A DNA stretch of 64,000 bases, from assembly GCA_018136815.1 (NCBI GenBank), contig CM030935.1, positions 1,670,204-1,734,203 on the forward strand. The letters run 5' to 3'. Below the pieces are notes generated by a model, which made no database searches, was not told where the DNA came from, and saw nothing but the letters and a program-made list of their open reading frames with translations. Source of the DNA: Isochrysis galbana (taxonomy: Eukaryota > Haptophyta > Isochrysidales > Isochrysidaceae). This document shows, piece by piece, positions 20,109 to 30,402 of this stretch (its first letter is position 1; each line of letters starts with the position of its first letter). Both the position numbers and the translations under genes were made by a program.

Positions 20109-21734
20109 TTACCGCAGGCCCGTCATGCATGGGCGACGGAGCGCAGCGTCGATCGCTGAGACCACCTCACACGGTATGCCTTCGAGGGAATGCTGCTCAT
20201 CGTGCTTGGCAGCTTCAATCTTCATGAGTAGGATGGCGTTGTCACGCGAAATGGGCAGCTCTGCACGCCAACGTGTGAGCACCAGTGCAAAGCGCCCTCC
20301 CAAGGATTCACCCGTTTTCGCGCATCGACGACCATAAACCTGCCGAGCAAGAGATACAGGAAAAGTGTCATTGCGCCCGATATTGTAAAATCACAAGATG
20401 CAAGGGCCCAAGAGAAGCCTTTGCGTTAGAGGTCGGATAAGGAGGGGTGCACAAAAGGGCAGGGTAGTTGTGCATATTCGTGCACAAAATAAGTGAAACG
20501 GCACCTCGTCGACCAAGTACTCGATGTCTTCAGGCCAGATACGATGCACAAAATTGTCGGCCAGATTCACGCCGAAGACGTCTCTCTCGCGCCTTGCTAC
20601 TGCACGCCACATGTCCTCACGTACGCTTCGAGGAAAAACGGTGCGAAATGGGTCCAATGTTAGTTCTCCTAGGGCGCACAAGACAGCGGATGCCGCCGCG
20701 TGCCCAGCAGCAGCCAAAGCAGGCACGGAGCGCGGAGGCGGTGATACTTCAATAGGTATGCTGCCCCCTGATCCCGAAAACCACCATGCAGTGTGGTCTA
20801 GATTCTTGTTGAATTGTGACGACTGCGGCCACGGGGATATGCTTGGAGGGATAGGCGCGATGACAAGCTGATCTGGAAGAGGCATTGGAAGATGGCCGCC
20901 AATAGCATCACGAAGCTGCCGCGTGAGTGTCCTTGCTTCCGGCAAGAATAGTGTCTCGTGCAGGTACATGAGGCGCTGGTGTGATGGGGCCGCGTCCCCT
21001 CGAGCCATAGGGCCACTTAGACACGCGAGAGCGCGGACACCGGCTTTGTTACTCTCCATGAGACCTGCTACAAGAGCCTCACTGTCGCGCGTGCAAAGAA
21101 GAACGAAATCCGCATCGGCGAGCAGGGTGGGGGCATTTGCCCCGACGAGCCTCGTTTCACAGACTTGGATCGCAAGTGCAGGTACTGTGCGCGAAAGCGC
21201 GTCACGAACGGCAGCTGCTCGCCCATTGCCGACATCCACAGCAACCGCCGTGGCATGATGAGTCAAGCTTGCGTCGCTCACTTTCGCGGGATCGACGAGT
21301 CGCAAGCAACCAATGCCACTTCGGCCAAGGAGTGCAGCTGCATGTGAGCCAACGGAACCCAGACCAATGACAACTACGAGGGAGTTGCCCAGTTTGGCCT
21401 GGCACCTCTCTCCAAGGAAGTGCAAGTTTCGTGAGAGCTGTTCTCGCAATAGAGATTCTGGTTCTCCGAGTAAAGAAGCCTCGCGCATTGTAAGTAGCTC
21501 GCCCTTTGTAAGTACTGCTTGTATTCGGCTTGCCGAATCCAAGGCGCGCAAAACCACCAAGCAAGCAGCTGAAGATACTACACCCGCTGCTGTGGCGGCC
21601 TTGGGTGTTTGTCGCAACACAATGGCGAGTGTTGCTACGCTTGCTCCGACGACGGCAGCTGCGATGGGTCTCATTACCGACGGGATATTTACCGACCAGG
21701 ACGAGTCGGACGTGCTGGTGTATGTGGCTGACAT
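20109..21734 (-). CDS. TCD1/TCD2-type ThiF (E1-like) tRNA ct6A dehydratase relative
   Basis: Exon 1 21734-20505, intron 20340-20504 (GAG|GTGCCG...CGGCAG), exon 2 20339-20109; 486 aa. Residues 20-65 hold two hydrophobic stretches (AAAVVGASVATLAIVL and SAACLVVL), a membrane anchor as in the mitochondrial outer-membrane enzymes of fungi. LLREQLSRNLHFLGERCQAK precedes the nucleotide loop VVVIGLGSVGSHAA (GLGSVG 124-129) and the acidic LRLVD (Asp148). After the splice, VYGRRCAKTGESLGGRFALV and LTRWRAELPISRDNAILLM match the C-terminal part of the family. Known relatives use ATP to cyclise t6A37 of tRNAs to ct6A. Odd: the usual S-L-N-R-H after the acidic loop reads SLTHH (156-160), so the conserved Asn and Arg that contact ATP in E1-like proteins are changed; activity is uncertain. 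The intron border was chosen because it restores the family sequence exactly across the junction. Confidence 0.82.
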
Positions 21735-22685
21735 GCGTGCCTGTAGGCAAACGAGCGCGTGGATGGAACCTCCTCATACGATGTGGTGAGTAGCATGCAT
21801 CCGGTCATTCTCGATGTGTGCCACAGCATCACACGAGTGCCCTATCTGTTCTATCCGCACGAGGCGGTAATCATCGGAAGATGCATGCACACGCTCGTCT
21901 TGGCGGTGCCCAGGGTGTGCTCCTGCCGGAGCAGGGCTGTGGCTAGAGGCAGCGCCGGCAGCACGTGCCTCGCAGTGTGCTGACGCCGCCCACCCTGCCG
22001 AATCTCTCTCACTGTTGGAGGGGGGTATCGACCGCATGGCCACGACTTGGGCACAGCGCTCTTCTCGTTCCTCCCTGCTCGCGCGGCGCGTAGGGCGGGC
22101 GGGGGGGCGCGCGGCTCGTTGGCGAGGCGAGAGAGTGGAAGCACGCACCGTCCCGCGCCGCCGCGTCGGGCCTCGCGCCAGGCCCCTACGCGCAGAGTCA
22201 AAAGATATTCACACAAGATACTTTAGAGATGGCAGGGCTGTCCCTTCTATCCGGGTGGACTAACTAACTAGAATCTAGAATGCCTCGCTTACAAGGATGA
22301 GTGATACGAGTTGCGGATTGGGTGCCACGGCACATTCGACCGGAGGTGCGTGGGTGCGTTCGGCTTTGTTTAGACTCTAATGAATAGCCCTCACTCAACA
22401 AGAAGCGCACAAAGGCCACAAACAAAGCACACTACGAAGCACAAGTAAATATTTCAAATAAATATTGCGTAAAGCGTAAAGCGCAAAGCCCCTCGTCACA
22501 CTACGTACCACGAATCACCACCACCAACACACTCACGCGCACAAATTGTGCACAAAAATCAAGATCAAACAATGCAGAGCGTTGGACACCTTGCACGTAG
22601 ATCCCCACTCCTCGTCCTCTTGGTCCCTGAGCCTGAGCCTGAGCCTGAGCATGTGCTGCCTACGAAGAGAAAACTTCAACTATCG
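21735..22685. other. No gene recognised
   Basis: 5' flank of the dehydratase gene. The minus-strand frame 21774-22148 is Arg/Ala/Ser-rich without a domain. 22380-22560 is AT-richer. GAGCCTGAGCCTGAGCCTGA at 22629 is a hexamer repeat. Confidence 0.35.
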
Positions 22686-22905
22686 TCATAAAAACTTCTA
22701 AATATTCTCGCCACGCGCCACGCGCGCAGCCCTGCATATCTATCTCGTAGCCACATCCGCTTCCCTTACCACTCCTCCCACCTGCCTTGCGGCTTGTCCC
22801 CTCGTGCTTTACTGAGGGGCTCGGTGCGTGGGGCTACCTTCCTGTCGTGGGCGTGTCGCATCCGCGATCGACCTTTTTGTTTTAGAAATCGTCTGCGTTT
22901 CTATG
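22686..22905 (-). mobile_element. LINE 3' end fragment, tail type II
   Basis: Minus-strand reading ends GGCGAGAATATTTAGAAG followed by T's at 22686-22693, preceded by the family 3' UTR (CTCGTGCTTTACTGAGGGGC on the plus strand). Confidence 0.6.
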
Positions 22906-22929
22906 CCCCCTTGTAGGCTAGTCACTAGT

Positions 22930-24802
22930 CACCGTCGCATCATCAACTATCGTTATAACGATAGGGTCATGGAGCGCGCCCCGCTCCCCTCCTCTCTCTC
23001 CGCCCCCCCCGCCGCGCTGGCTGACCAAGCCATGACTGACGCCCTGCCGCCGCAGCGACCTCCAGCCAGGGCCACGCCAGCCCAGGTACATGCGGGCCAC
23101 GCCCCGACACACGGCCCAGATGCGCTCGGACAGCCCACAACGCAGAATCGCACAGAACACCAGCACAACTCAGCCAACACAGACAAGCCCATGCACACCA
23201 AGAGCTCCAGAGCTCAGACTCCCATAGGGAAAGCCTCCGGGCTGGGCCCCTACAACGCCGCGGCACTGACCAAGTGCGCCAGCACGAGGCACAGACCCGG
23301 CCGGTCAAACAGACCACCTACAAACAAATGCTGGAGGCATGCAGCACCACCTGCAAGCCCCAGCAGTCAGGCACCCAAGTGAAGGTGAACACCCCATGTG
23401 GATCGTACGGAATACCACACACCCGACAAGATTCAGCCGCGCGTGACAAGCGGAGGCCAGCTGAAACACGAGAGGCGCACGAGCAACCCAGAAAAGCACT
23501 TCCAACTTCACAACCACCATTTCAATCCAAGCCAACAACACAACAGGGGCTGGGCGCCTCGCCTGAATGCAAGGCGGAAGGGTCCCGTAGGGACCCAAAG
23601 CTTGGAATACCCTCGTGCACAATGCCCGGCCAGACGCCCGTGGGGCTGACCCGGCACCTCCCACCTCGCAACCCCACACAGACAAACCCCCATGGGGGAG
23701 GTGAGCAAGAGGACGAACACGAACAAGCATACGAGGAAGATTTCTCACAAATAATAATGACCTTCACCTCCACGGACCGTGGGATCAGGATCAAAGACGA
23801 GGAGGCGTTCAGCGCCATCGTGGCTCACCTCAACAAGCTTGAAGGCGTAGACCTTGAACCAGAATTCTTAGCCAAAAGCTCGTCGGGCCCATGGGAGATC
23901 TTGGTCTCGGCCGACTGCGCGCAACAGTACAAGGCAAAGTTCAAAGACCAAGGCGTCTTCGCCCTCAACGAAGTGAAATACCCCATGATCGTCAAATTTC
24001 AAACCTTCGACGACAAAGCGAAAGAACTTCCGCAAGCCTCCTCCAAGTCGATGGCAAGCGCGTTCAAAGACGTTTTCGCGCACCTCGTAATCAGGAACTA
24101 CAAATTCGAGATAAGCGACTGGAACGCCCCGGGAAACGATTCGCGTCCTACGGCGACGTCAGACTCCGAAATACGCAGAGAACTGCGAAAATACTACGTA
24201 TGGCTATATCAGGACCGCACTGCGGTTAGGGACGCTGCGCTAGAAGAAGCGCTGGAGGCGCGGCCCTTGACAGGGCGAGACAGCGCAGCCCTGGAGGGCC
24301 GCATAACGATGGAAGAGCTCACCCAAGCGATAGCGGAAATCGGAAGCGGCAAAAGCGCAGGGCCGGATGCCTTGCCGGCCGAATTCTACAAAAGCTTCAC
24401 GGGAATGGTGAAACACGACTTCCTGAGAGTCTTGAACCAAGCGCTCACGGTGGGGCGGCTTAGTGTATCCATGAGGGAAGGGGACATCATATTGCTATAT
24501 AAAAAGGGAGACACACGAGACCCCAGAAACTAGTGTACATACCACTAACGACTCAGAACAGAGAAGGACACGATGGAAACACCCAACAGGCCTGCCCCGA
24601 ACACGCACCCAAAACCGGGCCCATGGTAGTGCACCAGGGCCGCACCCCCGACACCGAAGACAAAGGAAAGAGGGGGGGAAGGCGAGGAGGCGATGGGAAG
24701 GGGTAGAAGGGCGAAGTATAGCAAACGGTGGATGGTACCGACTAGTAATAGGTGTGTAGCCCTGAATCTTCAGACTCTTTTTTTTTTTCACCGTCGCATC
24801 AT
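22930..24802 (+). mobile_element. LINE with both ends and 14-bp target duplication, internally deleted
   Basis: CACCGTCGCATCAT flanks the element at 22930-22943 and 24789-24802. The 5' end is CAACTATCGTTATAACGATA, then GGGTC and the first ATG at 22969 (MERAPLPSS...). ORF1 runs to 23382, then shifts frame into 23274-24533. That frame holds the ORF1 middle (GPWEILVSADCAQQYKAKFK, VIRNYKFEI), then jumps to the start of the reverse transcriptase (GSGKSAGPDALPAEFYKSF, IILLYKKGDTRDPRN), where it stops at the 3' UTR. The body of RT and the zinc knuckle are missing. The 3' end is GTAGCCCTGAATCTTCAGAC followed by T's. Because the duplication frames it exactly, the element as inserted was 1,845 bp, and its coding strand ends in poly-T. 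Confidence 0.92.
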
Positions 24803-25065
24803 CCTACATTCGCCCTCTTTGCCCTCGCCTCCTTTGTCGCCTCCCTTGTCGCCTGCTTTGCCCTCCCGCCTGGCTTACCTCCTTGCGTGCTCCTAGCGTT
24901 TTTAGGTTAAGTCGAGCGTTCAGGTATCGCCGGTGCAAGGAACCACCCCCTTGTGTGACCCTGATTCCCCCTCAGGTGTTGGGATTATATCGTGGCGCTG
25001 TTTTACTTCGACTTCATCAACTCACTTAAGGGCTTTCGATTTTCGAAAGATTCCTTCCAAAAACT
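24803..25065. other. Spacer without a gene
   Basis: Contains GCCTCCTTTGTCGCCTCCCTTGTCGCC repeats near 24824-24855 and nothing recognisable otherwise. Confidence 0.4.
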
Positions 25066-25490
25066 ATCGTTATAGTTTTATTTAGCGATGGAGCGCGCGC
25101 CGACCGCTCCCACCTCCCAGCCCCCCGCCGCCACGACGCCCCAACGGGGCCGCCCCAAACCGCCGGAGCCCAAGCGCGCTCAACCCTCAGCCCCGCCTGA
25201 CCAGGACGTCGACATGGCGCCGCCGCCCTCGCCTCCCAAACAGCCACACAGCCAGGGAGCAGGCAGGGTCCTGTTCCCAGCTGCAGACCAAAGCCAGGGC
25301 AATGCCCTTCCTCCCGCCTCCCTCACTTCGCCACCCAACCAAGGACTCCCCATGGGGGCTGGCAGCACTGCTGCCACCCCCATGGTGGCAACTCCTACCA
25401 TCAGTGCACCCCTCGGGGGCGGGCACTTGACACAACAATCCATCATGGGAGCCTTTGCGCTCTCAAACCAACAACCAACGATAGAATAGT
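25066..25490 (+). mobile_element. LINE 5'-end fragment with ORF1 start
   Basis: AACTATCGTTATAGTTTTAT (a half-preserved palindrome), then ATGGAGCGCGCGCC at 25088 and 133 codons of Pro/Gln-rich ORF1 (MERAPTAPTSQPPAATTPQR ... PLGGGHLTQQSIMGAFALSN). There is no 3' end. It stops 200 bp before the next host gene. Confidence 0.7.
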
Positions 25491-25697
25491 AAAATGGGCG
25501 GCCGAAGCGCTCGCGAAACCCACCACCACATACATAGAATTGCTAAGGGGGACAGCCAAGGGGCCGCGTGTGATTGCCACTCATCATGCGCACGGCGTGC
25601 ACACGCATCTGGCGGGCGAACACCCAGAGTCTTCCTCCCAGACATCCACCACCTACACCCCACTCTCCTCTTCCCCCACAAGCCTCGCTCCTTCACC

Positions 25698-26249
25698 ATG
25701 GGCCAGTACTTTGTCTTCATCGCCAAGCGACTCGGTCACCGCACCTACGAGGAGATCCGCGCCCCAGCCTTCAAGTTCTGCGAACACATGGAGGAGGGCA
25801 TGAGCGGCGCCATCCTGGCGATGCTGCTCGTCACAGCCTCTGGCATGGGCCGTGGATGTGGAGACTTCCGCGTGGATCTGGCCAAGGAACGCTACCCGTC
25901 GATGTGGGCACTCATCAAGCCTTACATGGGCCGTTGGTGCAAGGCAAACCTCATGCTCGTTGGCGACTACTCCGACGAGTACGACAGGCTCCCAAAGACC
26001 AAGTACATTGGAGACGAGGCCGCCGTCGCGTACCTCTGTATGGAATATATCATGGCTGAAACGAATCCCATGGTGCAAGTGCACCGAGCAGCTGGCAAAC
26101 TCTACATGAAGAACAAGAAGGCCGTCCTCGCACGCGTCACGGACCTCGCCACCCAAGATCAGCCAAGCGACACCGTCGCCTGCCAGCAGAATGACGAGGA
26201 AGAGGGATGTGAGAAAAAGACGAAGAAGATGAAAACTCAGCACGCGTAG
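25698..26249 (+). CDS. Uncharacterised MGQY-start protein
   Basis: 183 aa from ATG 25698, preceded by a C/T-rich leader. It opens MGQYFVFIAKRLGHRTYEEI; Gly2 after the initiator Met fits N-myristoylation. Central landmarks are AILAMLLVTASGMGRGCGDF, KPYMGRWCKANLMLVGDYSD and YDRLPKTKYIGDEAAVAYLC. From memory, similar short proteins (MGQY start, later G-R-W-x-x-D/N and V-G-D-Y) occur in fungi and protists without a known role. The C-terminus is a charged tail ending KKTKKMKTQHA. No intron needed. The last ~45 bp are duplicated downstream at 26366-26410. Upstream the LINE ORF1 fragment ends at 25490, so the promoter region is short. Confidence 0.65.
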   Translation: MGQYFVFIAKRLGHRTYEEIRAPAFKFCEHMEEGMSGAILAMLLVTASGMGRGCGDFRVDLAKERYPSMWALIKPYMGRWCKANLMLVGDYSDEYDRLPKTKYIGDEAAVAYLCMEYIMAETNPMVQVHRAAGKLYMKNKKAVLARVTDLATQDQPSDTVACQQNDEEEGCEKKTKKMKTQHA

Positions 26250-26545
26250 CTGGGGGTACAATAGACCAAAAAGAAAACAAATAACCTGATAATTATAATA
26301 TTGAGCCTTGTGTATATACCAAAAAGAAAACAAATAACCTGGCCCTCTTTTGACGGAACGCGACTTTGAGAAAAAGACGAAGAAGATGAAAACTCAGCCC
26401 GCGTAGCTGGGGGTGTTTGGGAGTGGGGGAGCGTGATTAGCTTTGTAATAATAATGTTAGAGTTGTAATTGTAATAATACTAACCAAAAAGAAAACAAAT
26501 AGCCTGGCCCTCTTTTGACGGAACGCGACTTTGCCCCCCCATGGG
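26205..26545. repeat. Local duplications behind the MGQY gene
   Basis: AAAAAGACGAAGAAGATGAA...CGCGTAGCTGGGGGT occurs at 26212 (gene end) and 26368. ACCAAAAAGAAAACAAATA occurs at 26265, 26318 and 26484, the last two followed by CCTGGCCCTCTTTTGACGG and AACGCGACTTTG. The same motif lies at 63497-63540. Confidence 0.85.
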
Positions 26546-26945
26546 TCAACCAAGTATAAACTTAGTTGGCGTCCTTTTATTTTATGGTCGGGCGTGAAGC
26601 GGAGCGGAGAAGGGGGGCTCGTGAGCGAGAGCTCCGCCCACCGACACCGCACCACCCGTTTACAGGATAAGTTGGGACCGAGGCCGCCGCCAGCCCGGTA
26701 GGCATAGGAGGAAGGGGAGAACGGATCACTGGTCACTGGTCACTGGGGGGGGGGGGGGGGGGGGCGCGTGTCACCGGGCCATATCTAAGCCCTTCACCCC
26801 GATCCCCCTAGTAGTGCACGGGGAGAGTCGCCTGATGGCGGGGGGAGAAGGGCCGCGGGAGTGGGGGTATAGAAAGTTTGCTGCGTGAAAAAAGTAGTGC
26901 TTCCGCGGCCGCGTGTGCGGTGAGAATATTAGATAATTTAAATTT
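26546..26945 (+). mobile_element. P2 palindrome and LINE 3' end fragment
   Basis: ACCAAGTATAAACTTAGTTG at 26547 is the second palindrome type. It is followed by the 3' UTR shared with 3180-3500 and 40245-40412 (TTTACAGGATAAGTTGGGAC, GTAGTGCACGGGGAGAGTCG, GTGTGCGGTGAGAATATTAG). The tail here has degenerated. Confidence 0.55.
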
Positions 26946-27283
26946 AAATCTACTAGTAATAACCCCTACCCCCCCGCAAAAATCTTTGACCACCCTGTAA
27001 AAAATACTCTTGCGGTAGTGTGCACGCATGCAGCGCAAGCAGGGCACACCTGCACGCAATGTGGACGCTCGTGCAGTTTGTTATGCTTCGTTGCTCGCCC
27101 TGGCACCGCATCATCATGCACGATCTTGCCGTGGTAGCCGGCAGTACCGGTGTGTGCGAGAAGGCTGGAGCACGCTACCGTACATCACCATCTTCTTCAG
27201 AAAAGTAGACGTCGAGTGCAGAAGAGGGGCCACCACGTAGGTGGGCCGTAGGTGGGCCGTGCAGCTTCGAACCTCACACTCAC
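26946..27283. other. Downstream flank of the kinesin gene
   Basis: 27000-27230 has unassigned ORFs on the plus strand with no domain. A short TTTGACCACCCTG at 26985 recalls the MITE end. Confidence 0.35.
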
Positions 27284-30200
27284 TCACGTAGGTTCATGCG
27301 TGATCGTCATGGCACGAATGTGTTCTTGCAATAGATGTTGTGCTGCACCTTGCACAGCGATGGCCTCTGCTTCGACAGCCTTCGCGTGGCGTAGATTGTT
27401 TGCATACGATGAACGTGGAGTGACGCATGCGTCTGAAACGGAAGCGGATGCTCTAGTTGGTGCCGTACAAAGCGGCTTGCGGGTAAGCCCACTCGCCACT
27501 ACGTTGACACCAGTGGCATGCTGATCAATTGCTGACGCCGTCGACTTTTCGCTAGCCACTCGTGTGCAGCCCTGCACAATGTCGACCTCCTCCTCAATTC
27601 CAGCGGAAGATGACGAAGGAGTGCTCTCAGACAGAGCAGGCTCAGTGACCTCGATAGCAAGATTCTAGGTAGGGATGGGGGGGGGGGGGGTTGGGGAGGG
27701 GGGGGGGCGGTGGGGCTAAGGAACACTCATTGCGAACAAGCATGGTCCTATCATTGCACTCTTTGGACTCGCTGAGAGGTGCGACAATAGAGCTGACTCA
27801 CCTGCGTCTCCGCGAGGTTGTCTGCTATCGTTTGCGTCTTAGGATTGTCCGGCCCAAGTGTTGTGAGCATAATGCCATGGGCGCGCTGCAAGAGTGCGAT
27901 GGCCTCCTCGCGACGGCCCTGGATGCGGTAGACGAAGCCAAGATTGGACAGGTCCATGGCCACCTGCGACGGGTAGTTGATGGCGTGAATGGAACATGTT
28001 GGGTCGCGCGACAGCGGCATGATCGGGCTGGGTTGTACTACCCGGGCTCCTAGGCATAAGCGCGGACGCCACGCGTACAAATTTTCCTGCAGTAGCTACA
28101 GATGCCCCCCCCCCCCCCCGGCCCGCCCCCACCTGACCCGACCCGACCTTGCGCTCACCTCGGGATGATCATCGCCCAGTGCTGCTTGATCGATAGCCAG
28201 CGCTCGCATGTAAAGTGGGATCGCCTCACCGTACTTGCCCATATCGCAGTAGGCATTGCCGAGGTTCACTAGATCCTTGCCAACCTCCGGATGCGCAGCG
28301 CCGAGTGTCTTCTCATAGATGGCGAGCGTTGCCATATAGAGGGGCACTGCATGTTCGGCTCGCCCATCCCCACGGTAGATCACAGCCAACTCACTTAACC
28401 CATCCGCCACGTTGTGTAGCGTGTCCTCCATGCTCTCACGCTCCACCTCCAAGCGTTCCGCTTCATCGTTGGCCACCGTCAAGCGTCCACTTGCCGCATC
28501 CCTAGTCTCCTCCACCCGTTGGACCTCTGCCCATGCGTTCCTCGCTGCTTGAGCGTACGCGTCCACTTTGGATTCGAGCGAGTCAGCTGGCGGCGGTGGC
28601 TCGTCGTTGTGGCGTCCCGCCGCCCCCGTTGTTGAAATCATCTTGGCCCCGCTCTCTAGCCGTCTCGCTGCGCGTGCCGCTACTGCTGGCAACATGGTAT
28701 CATCCCCACCACGTACAGTCGCAGCTTCCGCCTTCTCTCTCAGTCGTGCGACCTCTCGCTGAGCAGCGGCGAGCTGCTGCTTGAGCGCTTTGGCTTTACG
28801 CGCGTGTGCTGCGGCGCGCGCACGGTCCGCGGCGGCGCGTCTTGAAGCTACCGCTGCAGCCTCGCCACCGCGCGCCGCGCCCTCCGCTGCTGCTACACGC
28901 GAGCGGAGCTGTACGACCGCCTCGGCCTCGGCCGAGAGGGTAGCGCGATAGGACGCCTGCGCGTCGTACAGCGGCTTGAGCTTCGCCCACACGGCTGCCT
29001 CAACTCGCATGCGCGATGCGCGCTCGTCGCGCAGCTTGGATGCCAGCTCGCTTGCGAGCGCGCGGACGTCGACGGTCGCGTTCACCTTGGCCCTCACCTT
29101 CACCGACATAGCTTGCTGGCCAAACGAAAGAGATGCAAGCGTCTCGGCTGCGTCGGCCGTTGACGGCGCGACGCACACCACCAGCGCGGTGCGCGCGCCG
29201 CCGGAGAGCGCGGGTGAGAGTAGTCGGGTAAGCTTGCACTCGCGAAAGGGCGGCCGCCCGCCCTTACCCTTTGGCGCTGCAAGGATGGCAACGCACCTGC
29301 CGAGGCACTCGAGTGAGGAGTTGATGGCACAAGCCTCCTCGAGCGCTGCACCCGTCACTGCCGAACGGCGAACGCGCTCAGAGCCGGCAAGATCAACAAG
29401 GAGGAGTCGCGCGCGGAGCGTCCGGGGACCATCGCGCGTGCTCGCCTGCACCACGAGGATTGTGTGGGATCGCGATGACGAGGCGTTCATCGCAGTAGCG
29501 CCTATCACACGATTCCGGTTGGCTGCCTCGATGCGGCTGAGCGCATCTTCGATGCAGGTGACGCGCTCAGAGGCAGCGCCGGTGAGGACGACACCCTCGC
29601 CTGGGATTTCCCGCAGTTCGACGTTGCTGCCCGGCTTGAGCAGGTCCGAGATGGAGTCGAGATAGACTTGCACGTACGAGAGGTGGAGCTCACTATCGCT
29701 GTTTCTTGCTGCGTCAAAGAGGTTACGCAGCGCTCGCGGCACGATGCCTTCGTTGCCGGGTACGGTCGAACTGAGTGTGTGCGTCTTCCCTGACCCCGTT
29801 TGGCCATAGCACATCACACAGCCGTGTACACCGCGGAGCACGCCCTCCACCAGCCCTGTCTCGCCGCACACGTGCTCGTACACCTCTGCTTGCGTTGTGG
29901 ACGGAGGCAGCGCCCAGTCAACCACAAACTGGCGGGGCGAGCCCGTGCCATGGCGCTCCCCGCGCCCAGCGGGTGAGCCAGAGTCACCCGCGCCGTCAAC
30001 AACCCACAGCCGGTTTCCGCTGCAGTGTACCGCCTCTCCCGCCTCGCCGGTCGCGCGCACGACCGGACGGACACGCACAGCGACACGCACGCGCGAATCG
30101 CCGGACCCGCTCAGGGACTCGCGCCGGCTGCTCGTGAGGGGCGCCGAGACGTCGGGGGTGTCTGAGGCCTCTGAGCGGAAGCTACCCGCCTCGGCCGCCG

Positions 30201-30402
30201 ACGCGCCGCTCAGCCGTGACACTGCACTCAGTGTGGACTGCGGTGAGGCAGAGCTCAGCCGGCGCCGAGCGCCCGGGCCAGACTGCGAGCCAGAGGGAGC
30301 GGCTGAGCGCGGGCGCGCGGCGGCGGCTGAGGCGGGCGAGCGCGCGCTTGGGCGCGCGCCACGCGGCGAGCCCGCGCGCGGCCGCGCTAACCGAGGCTGC
30401 AT
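27284..30402 (-). CDS. Kinesin motor fused to light-chain-like TPR repeats
   Basis: Exons 30402-28159, 27963-27802 and 27664-27284; introns of 195 and 137 bp (CCCGAG|GTGAGC...GTCGCAG; ACGCAG|GTGAGT...ACCTAG); 928 aa. After a ~100-residue basic Ser/Arg/Pro N-terminus the motor domain (about 104-440) has P-loop GQTGSGKTHT (200-209), switch I NASSSRSH (306-313), switch II LLLVDLAGSE (334-342) and FRECKLTRLL, so ATPase and microtubule contacts look intact. An Ala/Arg/Glu-rich coiled coil follows (about 445-660), then TPR repeats of kinesin-light-chain style (LSELAVIYRGDGRAEHAVPL, HPEVGKDLVNLGNAYCDMGK, DHPE|VAMDLSNLGFVYRIQGRR, LGPDNPKTQTIADNLAET). Splicing joins DHPE to VAMDLSNLG in exactly the light-chain register. 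An N-terminal motor with cargo-binding TPRs on one chain is unlike the usual two-subunit kinesin-1. The last exon (126 aa) is Ser/Thr-rich then helical, not recognised. Start chosen at the MQPR methionine, the first ATG giving a plausible N-terminus. Confidence 0.88.

Noticed and set aside
28976-29665. 229-codon plus-strand ORF opposite the kinesin motor
   Set aside because: It is the antisense shadow of a strongly conserved kinesin motor in GC-rich DNA.
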